DNA of 64,000 bases from Cydia pomonella (GCF_033807575.1 NC_084704.1:36371968-36435967), one strand, 5' to 3'; positions 44,730-57,040 are shown, counted from the stretch's first letter. Program-made: numbers and translations. The notes: generated by a model from the letters alone, not told the origin.

Positions 44730-45313
44730 TCAGTGGTCGGTGTCCATGGGCACGGGCACGGGCCGGGGCTGCAGCGGCGGCGCCACCAGGTCGGCGCCGG
44801 GCTCGGCGGGCGGCGGCGCGGCGAGCGGCGCCAGCGCGGCGCGCAGCTGCAGGAAGCGCCGCTTGAAGGCCAGCCCGCAGCCGCGCGAGCGCCGGAACTC
44901 CAGCAGCGTGAGGCCCGCGTCTCCCTGGCCGGGGCCGGGGCCGGCGCCGGCCGGGCGCGCGCGCACGGCCCAGGCGCGCATGCGCACGTCGCCGCCGCAC
45001 TCCACGGCCAGCAGGTGCGGCGACTGCGGCAGGCGGCGCCACGCCATGCCGCGCGCGTCCAGCGCCGCCGTCAGCGCGCCCAGCGCGTGCCGCTCGTCGC
45101 CGCGCAGCCACACGCGCGTCATGCGCCGCACGAGGCGCGCCACCACGCCGCCCTGCGCCTGCGTGGCCTGCGTCGCCTGCGACAGCAGCAGGTCCCCGGC
45201 GGCGGCGGGCTGCGAGTGCACGAGCAGCGCGACGTCGCCGTCGGGCTCGTCCGGCCCGCTCGCCTCCTCTGCCTCCGGCCGCGTCGCCGGCTGCGAGCAC
45301 CACGCCCGTGCGT
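44730..45313 (-). CDS. Chk1: Chk1 kinase, exon 6: C-terminal regulatory (KA1-like) region and stop
   Basis: Acceptor cgtgttttag, entering with 2 bases to complete a codon left by exon 5, and stop TGA at 44730-44732. After an acidic spacer comes VHSQPAAAGDLLLSQ, equivalent to the SFSQP/DDLLL motif of animal Chk1. Next is VVARLVRRMTRVWLRGDE, the 'RLVKRMTRFF' block, and then LTLLEFRRSRGCGLAFKRRF, the conserved 'DFRLSKGDGLEFKRxF' that ends the KA1-like fold. This domain binds and restrains the kinase domain and carries nuclear-localisation signals in vertebrate Chk1. An SQ site (SQATQ) near its start is a plausible ATR target. The exon is extremely GC-rich, with an Ala/Pro-rich tail. As the terminal exon it has no donor and no array. 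Confidence 0.93.
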
Positions 45314-45579
45314 CTAAAACACGACGGACCCGTTACATAGGTCAATAAAATTACTAATACCGCAACATACGAACACTATTTCTTTTTCCCTTTCCCTCGT
45401 GTGCCTGAAGAAGATGAATCTGACTGCGGTCATTTATTAGCTGAGATTTAAATTCCTACACACGTAATATCTGTAGATACTACATATCTACGCATACGAA
45501 GGAAATCGACCTTATTTATTTCCCCTCGATAACAAAAATTCCATTTAATATTTAATCCAAACCTTTAATAATTGCAATT
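45314..45579. other. Chk1 intron 5, nothing recognised
   Basis: AT-rich intron start (in genome order) with no repeat identified. Confidence 0.5.
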
Positions 45580-45686
45580 AGGCGGGTCCACACCCGACAT
45601 CTCGGCCGAGACACGTCTACGTCCGGTTTGGGCGCGAGGAAATAGCCTCGCACGTACGTATTGCTCGCTCTGTGTGGACCCGCCTT
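45580..45686. mobile_element. MITE with aggcgggtccacac termini
   Basis: Left aggcgggtccacac and right gtgtggacccgcctt are exact inverses around a 78-bp core. Inserted in Chk1 intron 5. Confidence 0.75.
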
Positions 45687-46440
45687 TTAATTAAAATTTC
45701 TTTGTTCAAATAGTTAAATTTATTCGTAATAAATAGAGCATAATGGCACGATCGTAACAAATTTACCCCTCGACTCCCAGGGGTCCAAATTGTCAGCTTT
45801 CGATAAAATTAACTTAAAATTTTGAATTACTTATGATTTTAGATATTCCATCAGTGGAAAGTAATGTAATAAAGTAATTCCATTTAATGAATATTTATTT
45901 CCATTCTAAAATTATTATTTTTTGCCAAAGGCTCAAAATAAACTTCATTGTGCTTTGGGGAGGATATATATTATCAAAAAAGATTAACATTAATCAAGTG
46001 ATAATTTTATACGCTAAAACCGACTAAAAATATGCATGTTGCAGATTTTGTTACTCATAACTCAATACCCCCGAGAAGCCATATCACGCCATGTTTAAAC
46101 AAATCATCCATTCTGAACATGACTTCTCGCAGACATTTACACCTCTACTCGGCATTGTCTCCTAGACATGTACCCACATAGAACGGTTGCTTTTACCGGT
46201 TGTTTCCGATATCTCGCAACCAAATGCAGGAATGATATCCCCCCACCTGTAAGACTGCTCAAAAGGAAGCAAACTTTCAAACAACTTTAAAAAGTTATTA
46301 TTTGCAAAACAAAAATCGGGGATACCAAGCGGCTTTTTGGTTGCGGATTTCAGAATATAATAGGTACTTCAGAGGATTTCTATGAGATATTACCCCGAAC
46401 CTACATTTGTATTATTTTTATTTGTTTTTTATATTATTTA
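45687..46440. other. Chk1 intron 5, nothing recognised
   Basis: AT-rich sequence with no exon-like block. Confidence 0.5.
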
Positions 46441-46738
46441 GAAAAAAAATAGTATTTTCATCCACACTTACATCACACCACGTGATCTGGGTTCCGACAG
46501 AATACCAGTGCTTTGCTCGAAAGAGTGAAGCGTATAGCTCAGTCGGCACCCGTTTGTTGTTGCTGCAAAGCACACATTGTAACTACTACTATTCCACTCT
46601 TCCTGTTATGTCTATCATATTTAAAAGATTCTGTATTTTGTTTTAATTGATTGTGTATTCCTCTCTTTGTCTATGGGTTTCTAAAGTGTGTGTATTTGCA
46701 GCAAACAAATAAATGCTTTGTCTATCTATCTATCATCT
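46441..46738 (+). mobile_element. Retroelement 3' tail with (CTAT)n end
   Basis: Ends caaataaatgctttgtctat followed by ctatctatctatc. The sequence before it (cgtatagctcagtcggcacc, gtttgttgttgctgcaaagc) reads like the end of a SINE/LINE. The frame 46407-46646 is not considered a gene. Confidence 0.45.
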
Positions 46739-46775
46739 AAATACACATTAACATAAAACAGACCATCACATAGAC

Positions 46776-46991
46776 CTTACCAACAAAATCTTCTTTACTC
46801 CGTTGTCGGTAGTCACGTGGTATTCGCACGAGCGCAGTGCTTTGGTAATCTAGCTTTATGAGCTCAAGGTACGTCATGGAGCTAAATCGCCAAAGCACCG
46901 CACCGCACTCTCCGCAGGCCTTCTTGTAGAGATCGTAGCTTCTCGAACACACATTCCTATACGTTGACCCTTTCAGACCCGTCCAATACAA
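46776..46991 (-). other. Unrecognised open segment ending in a donor-like site
   Basis: The minus frame reads SRSYDLYKKACGECGAVLWR then FSSMTYLELIKLDY and ends KEDFVG at TTTGTTG|GTAAGG, a good donor. No acceptor with a fitting phase was found, and exons 5 and 6 of Chk1 already join in frame without it. It could be an alternative Chk1 exon, a retroelement piece or chance. Confidence 0.2.
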
Positions 46992-47830
46992 CGGGGTGGT
47001 TTCGACGCGATCGCATTGACGTTTCGGGAAGACAAAGGTGGTTTTGGACTACACAATTTTTCGGGCTAATTTCTAAAACAGGGCAGTGTAATAACAGGAC
47101 TTCAAGGAGTATGTAGGTAGGGATAGGGAGAGCAAGGCACACGATAAATAAGGCCCGAGAAATTTTATAGTCTAAGTGGTTGAGCTCATTTCAAGTCAGT
47201 TGATTTCATATTTTGTGAATGTGTTAGATGTCCCCTAGTAAGTATATATTTATTTTGTAGCTCTCGAGATTTTCGTGTCTGAAATGGTTATTATATGACT
47301 ACCCTAGGAACTGTTGTTTTTTTCTCGATGGCGACAAGTTCGGCTGATTGGTGTCTATGGCGGCGCTCCGTGTTGAGGCACGAGGCAGCTCTGAGACTGG
47401 GCCACTCAGAGTCACCTAGTACCTGACACGGACCGCGCCGCACCGAGGACTCGACAGCCTAGATCAAAGGATTACAATCATTTGCCTACCTACATTTAAT
47501 AAATGTGTCGCTGCATTTTGTTTCGATCCAAGATACGTACTCGAAAGATAACGCACATTTTTCATTCGGACATTTGGTAAAGCGTGAAATATCAAGTTCC
47601 AAATGTAGAATAAAACACTGATAGAAAAACTCGTAAGTCATCGACCGAGGGAGCGAAGGACGTCCAGGTACCTATTCTAAAGTACAGGTCGCATTTTTCA
47701 ACGGATTCTAGTGAAACTCTGTGTGCAAGTTTGATAATTATACGGACTCAACGTACTGTCCATTCTTGTATTGTATTTTATTGTAAATAGTGAGGGTTCG
47801 CTCGGTGTACAGTGTACACTCTACAGGCAA
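46992..47830. other. Chk1 intron 5, nothing recognised
   Basis: Unique-looking sequence leading to the far end of the exon 5 array. Confidence 0.5.
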
Positions 47831-48146
47831 CAGTGTACTGACCGGTGCTCCTCTCTCTCTCGGGCAGCTCGTCGTGCTCGCTCATCCAGGGGTGGTGCAG
47901 CAGGTCGGGCAGCGCGGCGCGGCGCGGCGGCTCGGCGCGCAGCGCGGCGGCGAGCAGCGCGCGCGCGGCGCCGGACAGCCCACAGTGTACTGACCGGTGC
48001 TCCTCTCTCTCTCGGGCAGCTCGTCGTGCTCGCTCATCCAGGGGTGGTGCAGCAGGTCGGGCAGCGCGGCGCGGCGCGGCGGCTCGGCGCGCAGCGCGGC
48101 GGCGAGCAGCGCGCGCGCGGCGCCGGACAGCCCACAGTGTACTGAC
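47831..48146 (-). repeat. Donor-side exon-end array behind Chk1 exon 5, 152-bp period
   Basis: The donor block CGGTCAGTACACTG occurs at the true exon end (48146) and again 152 and 304 bp further into the intron. Each copy is preceded by about 130 bp identical to the exon's 3' half (kinase helices to GAGCTGCCCGAG...). The exon copy has CTGCCCGAGAGGAGC, whereas the two intron copies have CTGCCCGAGAGAGAGAGGAGC (6 bp longer). Each unit keeps only about 15 intron bases (GTCAGTACACTGTGG) before the exon sequence GCTGTCCGGCGCC resumes. Confidence 0.93.
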
Positions 48147-48362
48147 CGGTGCTCCTCTCGGGCAGCTCGTCGTGCTCGCTCATCCAGGGGTGGTGCAGCA
48201 GGTCGGGCAGCGCGGCGCGGCGCGGCGGCTCGGCGCGCAGCGCGGCGGCGAGCAGCGCGCGCGCGGCGCCGGACAGCTTGCGCCAGGGCCCGGCGTCCGA
48301 CGCGCCGGAGCTCCACGCCGAGTAGCGCGCGTCGGACGGGTGCGCGCGCTCCCACGGTAGCT
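48147..48362 (-). CDS. Chk1: Chk1 kinase, exon 5: end of the kinase C-lobe
   Basis: Acceptor tttgcgcag, entering with AG to complete Glu, so that the join with exon 4 reads MLAG-E-LPWERAHPS. AMLAGELPW is an almost invariant Chk1 sequence. Then come YSAWSSGASDAGPWRKLSG, ALLAAALRAEPPRRAALPDL and LHHPWMSEHD, matching the final helices of the kinase fold. Donor GTCAGT leaves phase 1, which fits exon 6. The 3' 130 bp of this exon is the repeated part of the 152-bp array beyond the donor. Confidence 0.93.
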
Positions 48363-48660
48363 CTGCGCAAATATGTTACACTTATTATTTTTCATCCCAC
48401 CGACCGGTAACGAGCCTCCTGATTGTTCAAAAACGAATGAGAAAGTTGCATTTTATCCACATGTGGGGCAGCGTGATCAGATACAAGTTTTTAGTTGTTT
48501 CCTTGTTAGCTGATAGAATTTAGTTTTAAATGATGATTTTGAATGACGTTCATTTTGATTTGATTTGTTTTCGTGTTTCTTAGTTTTTTTTTGTTTCATA
48601 GTTGGTATTTTCCTCACGTTGGTGTGGTGAAAATTTTTGTGTTTCACTCGGAGGCAGTTT
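48363..48660. other. Chk1 intron 4, nothing recognised
   Basis: Short AT-rich segment between exon 5 and a dispersed repeat. Confidence 0.5.
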
Positions 48661-48790
48661 GTTTAACCCTCGTGCCTTGAAACCCTCGCAACGCTCAAGT
48701 TTCCACTTTTAGAACCACTCGCTACGCTCGTGGTTTAATTTTGAATTTTTTCGCTTGCTCGGTTACAACAACTTGTACCGCCCGTGGCAC
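48661..48790 (+). repeat. Dispersed repeat, 'cgtgccttgaaaccctcgca' family, copy 1
   Basis: Contains ccctcgtgccttgaaaccct, cgcaacgctcaagtttccac, gaaccactcgctacgctc and tttcgcttgctcggttac. A second copy with the same order is at 57457-57580 in the next intron. Confidence 0.65.
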
Positions 48791-51035
48791 ACACAATGTT
48801 TTTCATCACACTTATGAGAAATAAAACTTTGTAAGCGAAATAATTCTTTAAAAAAATCGTCCGCCATATTGTCATTTTTGACAGATTAGACATCGAAGAC
48901 ACAGACATATTCGGCATTCACAGCAATTAAAAATTGTGTAAAAATATTTTAAACAGCTATTAAATTAATCAAATTATATATTTATAAAAACAGACACTTA
49001 AAAATGGTTTATAAACATCAATATTTTAAAACCAAAACTCATTTATACCTACTTGAAAAAAGTATGCCCATGGGCGTAATAAAAAAAAATCGATTATGCC
49101 CGTGGGCATAATATAGCTCATTCCATCTGAGTATGCTGGCATACAATAACACCGTTTAGGCGTTTACGAGCAAATGTGATAGAATTTATTATAATATTAT
49201 GTGGGAGTCATTCCTAGCGAATAATTGTGATTTTTTGGAATACTACTCATTAATATAACTGCTGCGGTTTTGATAAAAATCGAGAAAAAAATATCATAAT
49301 ACGAAACTATTTATACCAAATAGTTTGGAATTCATAGGTTAGCATTTAAAATGCTCGTAAAACAAATTTCAATAAAAAAACTTAAACTTACAACTTTGGA
49401 TTTTGAGTCTATTCCATAGAAATAATAAATGATTTTAAAAAACCGCACCCGTAACAGATATATGAAGTATAGCAAAAAATCACAAATAATTCGTGTTATG
49501 TTATAACCATTTGCGAGGATATTAGTATTTTTTGCCGTTCTTGAATTATAATGATCTTTAGTTGTACTAATACATACATTTTTTGAAAAAAATCATAACT
49601 ACTTTTATAAAGCCAAAACGTTTAAAATTCATACTTTAGCATAATAATGATAGGCAGGATCCATTTCCACTTTTAACATGGAAACAATAAACGATTAAAA
49701 AAAACGCACCCATGACGAAAATTTGTAGTATAAATAATAATAATTTTAAATGGCCTGTACCACGAAGTCGAAGCGATGCGCGACAGTATCGCTTGTTCCG
49801 CTATATTTACTTGTGTGTCTTTGAACACACAAGTAAATATAGTTATGTAACGTTAATATAAATTTACTTAGGTATATTATTGGAATCACAACTGTATCCA
49901 TACTAAAAAAATGATTTAAAATGTGTTTTTACGCATAATATAACTTTAAAAATACTTAGTTGTGATATGAAAATGTCCTTGCTTATGGGTGCTCGTAATT
50001 TTTAAGTTTTCGCGAACGTTCGGCTGCAGCAACTGACGCGCGTGGATTGTCAGCAGCGACGGCCAACCTCGACGCCTGGTCGGGGTTCGGATACGCGGAC
50101 TAGATGCATTTACGTAAACAATCTGGTGCATCTATTATATTTGTGCTTTTAACTATTGAAGTTCTAAATCAGTAAAGTAATAAAAAAAAATAGAAGCTCA
50201 TACATAAACCACAATGCCAATTAACTATTTCCCTAATAATTACATAATTTAATAACTTAATAATTACATTTTTACTTCATTTCACTGTGAATTTCCTGTC
50301 ACAAATTCAATATGAATGAGCATCTAAAATAAAAAAGAAATCAACAAGAACATGCAAATACACAAAGCAATAAGTACTGCAAATTAATTGTAACACAAGC
50401 TGAAAATAAAGTATAACAGAGTTCTTCCCATATGTTCATAGTAATAACATTCAAATGTAATATAATAAAATAAATCTTTATGAAAAATGTACAAGTCTGA
50501 TTCTAAGGACTAACTGTTTCGGAAACTCACGTTCTGTGGAACACATGTGAAGGACCCAGAGAAAAATAAATAGAAACAAAAAATAAAATGCACATTCAGC
50601 AGGCGGCGGGGCCGGGGTCGGGGTCGGCGTCGCTCGACGGAGTGGCGCGGCTCGTAACTTCGGTACCATAACTTTAGGGCCGCACACGCCTACAGCTAGG
50701 ATACCAAAGACACCAGCCGCGCGCTCGGAGGGCCACTACGCATTCAAGTTAGCTGCAAGTACAGTCACGGCAATAATGCCAAATTAAATTATTAAAGGAC
50801 ACTCGGGTCAGATACAGAACTGGCTAAAAGTATCCCACAATTTTAGATGGCTGTCTTTTTCAGAGAGCAAGCAGAGCAAGGTTCATCAGAGAGAACTATC
50901 GGTTAAAGAAGACTTATCACAAAGTCGCGTAAGTCAGCCGCCTCTCCGTAGGGACAGTCGATGCGTAAAAAATGGTTTATTTTTAGCCAGCCAGGTCAAA
51001 TAAGATAGCAAACAGCTCGCCAGAGAAGAGGTAAA
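48791..51035. other. Chk1 intron 4, AT-rich, with one perfect small hairpin
   Basis: The only structured element is an inverted pair at 49801-49842 (ctatatttacttgtgtg / cacacaagtaaatatag). A GC patch at 50600-50660 gives a minus frame TPTPTPAPPPAECA with no acceptor in phase and no donor, so it is not called an exon. Otherwise nothing recognised. Confidence 0.5.
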
Positions 51036-54000
51036 GCCGCTACCTACCTCCGGCCAGCATGGCCAGCAGCAGCAGGGCCGCTACCTACCTCCGGCCAGCA
51101 TGGCCAGCAGCAGCAGGGCCGCGGCCCACAGGTCGGCGGGCGGCGCGCGGTAGGGCGCGGCGTAGGGCAGCGTGCCGCTACCTACCTCCGGCCAGCATGG
51201 CCAGCAGCAGCAGGGCCGCTACCTACCTCCGGCCAGCATGGCCAGCAGCAGCAGGGCCGCGGCCCACAGGTCGGCGGGCGGCGCGCGGTAGGGCGCGGCG
51301 GCGGCGCGCAGCACCTCGGGCGCGGCGTAGGGCAGCGTGCCGCTACCTACCTCCGGCCAGCATGGCCAGCAGCAACAGGGCCGCTACCTACCTCCGGCCA
51401 GCATGGCCAGCAGCAGCAGGGCCGCGGCCCACAGGTCGGCGGGCGGCGCGCGGTAGGGCGCGGCGGCGGCGCGCAGCACCTCGGGCGCGGCGTAGGGCAG
51501 CGTGCCGCTACCTACCTCCGGCCAGCATGGCCAGCAGCAACAGGGCCGCTACCTACCTCCGGCCAGCATGGCCAGCAGCAGCAGGGCCGCGGCCCACAGG
51601 TCGGCGGGCGGCGCGCGGTAGGGCGCGGCGGCGGCGCGCAGCACCTCGGGCGCGGCGTAGGGCAGCGTGCCGCTACCTACCTCCGGCCAGCATGGCCAGC
51701 AGCAGCAGGGCCGCTACCTACCTCCGGCCAGCATGGCCAGCAGCAGCAGGGCCGCTACCTACCTCCGGCCAGCATGGCCAGCAGCAGCAGGGCCGCTACC
51801 TACCTCCGGCCAGCATGGCCAGCAGCAGCAGGGCCGCGGCCCACAGGTCGGCGGGCGGCGCGCGGTAGGGCGCGGCGGCGGCGCGCAGCACCTCGGGCGC
51901 GGCGTAGGGCAGCGTGCCGCTACCTACCTCCGGCCAGCATGGCCAGCAGCAGCAGGGCCGCTACCTACCTCCGGCCAGCATGGCCAGCAGCAGCAGGGCC
52001 GCGGCCCACAGGTCGGCGGGCGGCGCGCGGTAGGGCGCGGCGTAGGGCAGCGTGCCGCTACCTACCTCCGGCCAGCATGGCCAGCAGCAGCAGGGCCGCT
52101 ACCTACCTCCGGCCAGCATGGCCAGCAGCAGCAGGGCCGCTACCTACCTCCGGCCAGCATGGCCAGCAGCAGCAGGGCCGCTACCTACCTCCGGCCAGCA
52201 TGGCCAGCAGCAACAGGGCCGCTACCTACCTCCGGCCAGCATGGCCAGCAGCAGCAGGGCCGCGGCCCACAGGTCGGCGGGCGGCGCGCGGTAGGGCGCG
52301 GCGGCGGCGCGCAGCACCTCGGGCGCGGCGTAGGGCAGCGTGCCGCTACCTACCTCCGGCCAGCATGGCCAGCAGCAGCAGGGCCGCTACCTACCTCCGG
52401 CCAGCAGGGCCGCTACCTACCTCCGGCCAGCATGGCCAGCAGCAGCAGGGCCGCTACCTACCTCCGGCCAGCATGGCCAGCAGCAGCAGGGCCGCGGCCC
52501 ACAGGTCGGCGGGCGGCGCGCGGTAGGGCGCGGCGGCGGCGCGCAGCACCTCGGGCGCGGCGTAGGGCAGCGTGCCGCTACCTACCTCCGGCCAGCATGG
52601 CCAGCAGCAGCAGGGCCGCTACCTACCTCCGGCCAGCATGGCCAGCAGCAGCAGGGCCGCGGCCCACAGGTCGGCGGGCGGCGCGCGGTAGGGCGCGGCG
52701 GCGGCGCGCAGCACCTCGGGCGCGGCGTAGGGCAGCGTGCCGCTACCTACCTCCGGCCAGCATGGCCAGCAGCAACAGGGCCGCTACCTACCTCCGGCCA
52801 GCATGGCCAGCAGCAGCAGGGCCGCGGCCCACAGGTCGGCGGGCGGCGCGCGGTAGGGCGCGGCGGCGGCGCGCAGCACCTCGGGCGCGGCGTAGGGCAG
52901 CGTGCCGCTACCTACCTCCGGCCAGCATGGCCAGCAGCAGCAGGGCCGCTACCTACCTCCGGCCAGCATGGCCAGCAGCAGCAGGGCCGCGGCCCACAGG
53001 TCGGCGGGCGGCGCGCGGTAGGGCGCGGCGGCGGCGCGCAGCACCTCGGGCGCGGCGTAGGGCAGCGTGCCGCTACCTACCTCCGGCCAGCATGGCCAGC
53101 AGCAACAGGGCCGCTACCTACCTCCGGCCAGCATGGCCAGCAGCAGCAGGGCCGCTACCTACCTCCGGCCAGCATGGCCAGCAGCAGCAGGGCCGCGGCC
53201 CACAGGTCGGCGGGCGGCGCGCGGTAGGGCGCGGCGGCGGCGCGCAGCACCTCGGGCGCGGCGTAGGGCAGCGTGCCGCTACCTACCTCCGGCCAGCATG
53301 GCCAGCAGCAGCAGGGCCGCTACCTACCTCCGGCCAGCATGGCCAGCAGCAGCAGGGCCGCGGCCCACAGGTCGGCGGGCGGCGCGCGGTAGGGCGCGGC
53401 GGCGGCGCGCAGCACCTCGGGCGCGGCGTAGGGCAGCGTGCCGCTACCTACCTCCGGCCAGCATGGCCAGCAGCAACAGGGCCGCTACCTACCTCCGGCC
53501 AGCATGGCCAGCAGCAGCAGGGCCGCGGCCCACAGGTCGGCGGGCGGCGCGCGGTAGGGCGCGGCGGCGGCGCGCAGCACCTCGGGCGCGGCGTAGGGCA
53601 GCGTGCCGCTACCTACCTCCGGCCAGCATGGCCAGCAGCAGCAGGGCCGCTACCTACCTCCGGCCAGCATGGCCAGCAGCAGCAGGGCCGCGGCCCACAG
53701 GTCGGCGGGCGGCGCGCGGTAGGGCGCGGCGGCGGCGCGCAGCACCTCGGGCGCGGCGTAGGGCAGCGTGCCGCTACCTACCTCCGGCCAGCATGGCCAG
53801 CAGCAGCAGGGCCGCTACCTACCTCCGGCCAGCATGGCCAGCAGCAGCAGGGCCGCGGCCCACAGGTCGGCGGGCGGCGCGCGGTAGGGCGCGGCGGCGG
53901 CGCGCAGCACCTCGGGCGCGGCGTAGGGCAGCGTGCCGCTACCTACCTCCGGCCAGCATGGCCAGCAGCAACAGGGCCGCTACCTACCTCCGGCCAGCAT

Positions 54001-57000
54001 GGCCAGCAGCAGCAGGGCCGCGGCCCACAGGTCGGCGGGCGGCGCGCGGTAGGGCGCGGCGGCGGCGCGCAGCACCTCGGGCGCGGCGTAGGGCAGCGTG
54101 CCGCTACCTACCTCCGGCCAGCATGGCCAGCAGCAGCAGGGCCGCTACCTACCTCCGGCCAGCATGGCCAGCAGCAGCAGGGCCGCGGCCCACAGGTCGG
54201 CGGGCGGCGCGCGGTAGGGCGCGGCGGCGGCGCGCAGCACCTCGGGCGCGGCGTAGGGCAGCGTGCCGCTACCTACCTCCGGCCAGCATGGCCAGCAGCA
54301 GCAGGGCCGCTACCTACCTCCGGCCAGCATGGCCAGCAGCAGCAGGGCCGCGGCCCACAGGTCGGCGGGCGGCGCGCGGTAGGGCGCGGCGGCGGCGCGC
54401 AGCACCTCGGGCGCGGCGTAGGGCAGCGTGCCGCTACCTACCTCCGGCCAGCATGGCCAGCAGCAGCAGGGCCGCTACCTACCTCCGGCCAGCATGGCCA
54501 GCAGCAGCAGGGCCGCTACCTACCTCCGGCCAGCATGGCCAGCAGCAGCAGGGCCGCGGCCCACAGGTCGGCGGGCGGCGCGCGGTAGGGCGCGGCGGCG
54601 GCGCGCAGCACCTCGGGCGCGGCGTAGGGCAGCGTGCCGCTACCTACCTCCGGCCAGCATGGCCAGCAGCAGCAGGGCCGCTACCTACCTCCGGCCAGCA
54701 TGGCCAGCAGCAGCAGGGCCGCGGCCCACAGGTCGGCGGGCGGCGCGCGGTAGGGCGCGGCGGCGGCGCGCAGCACCTCGGGCGCGGCGTAGGGCAGCGT
54801 GCCGCTACCTACCTCCGGCCAGCATGGCCAGCAGCAGCAGGGCCGCTACCTACCTCCGGCCAGCATGGCCAGCAGCAGCAGGGCCGCTACCTACCTCCGG
54901 CCAGCATGGCCAGCAGCAGCAGGGCCGCGGCCCACAGGTCGGCGGGCGGCGCGCGGTAGGGCGCGGCGGCGGCGCGCAGCACCTCGGGCGCGGCGTAGGG
55001 CAGCGTGCCGCTACCTACCTCCGGCCAGCATGGCCAGCAGCAGCAGGGCCGCGGCCCACAGGTCGGCGGGCGGCGCGCGGTAGGGCGCGGCGGCGGCGCG
55101 CAGCACCTCGGGCGCGGCGTAGGGCAGCGTGCCGCTACCTACCTCCGGCCAGCATGGCCAGCAGCAGCAGGGCCGCTACCTACCTCCGGCCAGCATGGCC
55201 AGCAGCAGCAGGGCCGCGGCCCACAGGTCGGCGGGCGGCGCGCGGTAGGGCGCGGCGGCGGCGCGCAGCACCTCGGGCGCGGCGTAGGGCAGCGTGCCGC
55301 TACCTACCTCCGGCCAGCATGGCCAGCAGCAACAGGGCCGCTACCTACCTCCGGCCAGCATGGCCAGCAGCAGCAGGGCCGCGGCCCACAGGTCGGCGGG
55401 CGGCGCGCGGTAGGGCGCGGCGGCGGCGCGCAGCACCTCGGGCGCGGCGTAGGGCAGCGTGCCGCTACCTACCTCCGGCCAGCATGGCCAGCAGCAGCAG
55501 GGCCGCGGCCCACAGGTCGGCGGGCGGCGCGCGGTAGGGCGCGGCGGCGGCGCGCAGCACCTCGGGCGCGGCGTAGGGCAGCGTGCCGCTACCTACCTCC
55601 GGCCAGCATGGCCAGCAGCAGCAGGGCCGCTACCTACCTCCGGCCAGCATGGCCAGCAGCAGCAGGGCCGCTACCTACCTCCGGCCAGCATGGCCAGCAG
55701 CAGCAGGGCCGCGGCCCACAGGTCGGCGGGCGGCGCGCGGTAGGGCGCGGCGGCGGCGCGCAGCACCTCGGGCGCGGCGTAGGGCAGCGTGCCGCTACCT
55801 ACCTCCGGCCAGCATGGCCAGCAGCAGCAGGGCCGCGGCCCACAGGTCGGCGGGCGGCGCGCGGTAGGGCGCGGCGGCGGCGCGCAGCACCTCGGGCGCG
55901 GCGTAGGGCAGCGTGCCGCTACCTACCTCCGGCCAGCATGGCCAGCAGCAGCAGGGCCGCTACCTACCTCCGGCCAGCATGGCCAGCAGCAGCAGGGCCG
56001 CGGCCCACAGGTCGGCGGGCGGCGCGCGGTAGGGCGCGGCGGCGGCGCGCAGCACCTCGGGCGCGGCGTAGGGCAGCGTGCCGCTACCTACCTCCGGCCA
56101 GCATGGCCAGCAGCAGCAGGGCCGCGGCCCACAGGTCGGCGGGCGGCGCGCGGTAGGGCGCGGCGGCGGCGCGCAGCACCTCGGGCGCGGCGTAGGGCAG
56201 CGTGCCGCTACCTACCTCCGGCCAGCATGGCCAGCAGCAGCAGGGCCGCTACCTACCTCCGGCCAGCATGGCCAGCAGCAGCAGGGCCGCGGCCCACAGG
56301 TCGGCGGGCGGCGCGCGGTAGGGCGCGGCGGCGGCGCGCAGCACCTCGGGCGCGGCGTAGGGCAGCGTGCCGCTACCTACCTCCGGCCAGCATGGCCAGC
56401 AGCAACAGGGCCGCTACCTACCTCCGGCCAGCATGGCCAGCAGCAGCAGGGCCGCGGCCCACAGGTCGGCGGGCGGCGCGCGGTAGGGCGCGGCGGCGGC
56501 GCGCAGCACCTCGGGCGCGGCGTAGGGCAGCGTGCCGCTACCTACCTCCGGCCAGCATGGCCAGCAGCAGCAGGGCCGCGGCCCACAGGTCGGCGGGCGG
56601 CGCGCGGTAGGGCGCGGCGGCGGCGCGCAGCACCTCGGGCGCGGCGTAGGGCAGCGTGCCGCTACCTACCTCCGGCCAGCATGGCCAGCAGCAGCAGGGC
56701 CGCTACCTACCTCCGGCCAGCATGGCCAGCAGCAGCAGGGCCGCTACCTACCTCCGGCCAGCATGGCCAGCAGCAGCAGGGCCGCGGCCCACAGGTCGGC
56801 GGGCGGCGCGCGGTAGGGCGCGGCGGCGGCGCGCAGCACCTCGGGCGCGGCGTAGGGCAGCGTGCCGCTACCTACCTCCGGCCAGCATGGCCAGCAGCAG
56901 CAGGGCCGCGGCCCACAGGTCGGCGGGCGGCGCGCGGTAGGGCGCGGCGGCGGCGCGCAGCACCTCGGGCGCGGCGTAGGGCAGCGTGCCGCTACCTACC

Positions 57001-57040
57001 TCCGGCCAGCATGGCCAGCAGCAGCAGGGCCGCTACCTAC
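51036..57040 (-). repeat. 6-kb donor-side exon-end array behind Chk1 exon 4 (nested 41- and 124-bp units)
   Basis: On the minus strand every unit ends GCTGGCCATGCTGGCCGGAG|GTAGGTAGC, the 3' end of exon 4 with its donor and 7-9 intron bases. Two unit sizes alternate. The 41-bp unit repeats only the last 31-32 exon bases. The 124-bp unit reaches back to GGCACGCTGCCCTACGCCGC (kinase GTLPYAAPE). I count 36 long units including the exon itself and about 40 short ones. The commonest order is long-short (165 bp), with long-long and long-short-short variants. Two units near the far end (51.15 and 52.03 kb) share a ~28-bp internal deletion, and CAGCAACAGG versus CAGCAGCAGG marks some copies. The long open frames across this block on both strands are composition artefacts, not genes. 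Confidence 0.95.

Noticed and set aside
44584..45345. 253-codon minus frame and 213-/197-codon plus frames over Chk1 exon 6
   Set aside because: Out of frame with the KA1-like region. Only the frame ending at 44730 gives RLVRRMTR and FRRSRGCGLAFKRRF.
46776..46991. Additional Chk1 exon between exons 5 and 6
   Set aside because: It has a good donor but no acceptor in phase, and exons 5 and 6 join correctly without it; kept only as an uncertain segment.
50590..50687. GC-rich minus frame with TPTPTPAPPPAECA as an exon
   Set aside because: No donor, no acceptor in phase, and exons 4 and 5 of Chk1 already join to give AMLAGELPW.
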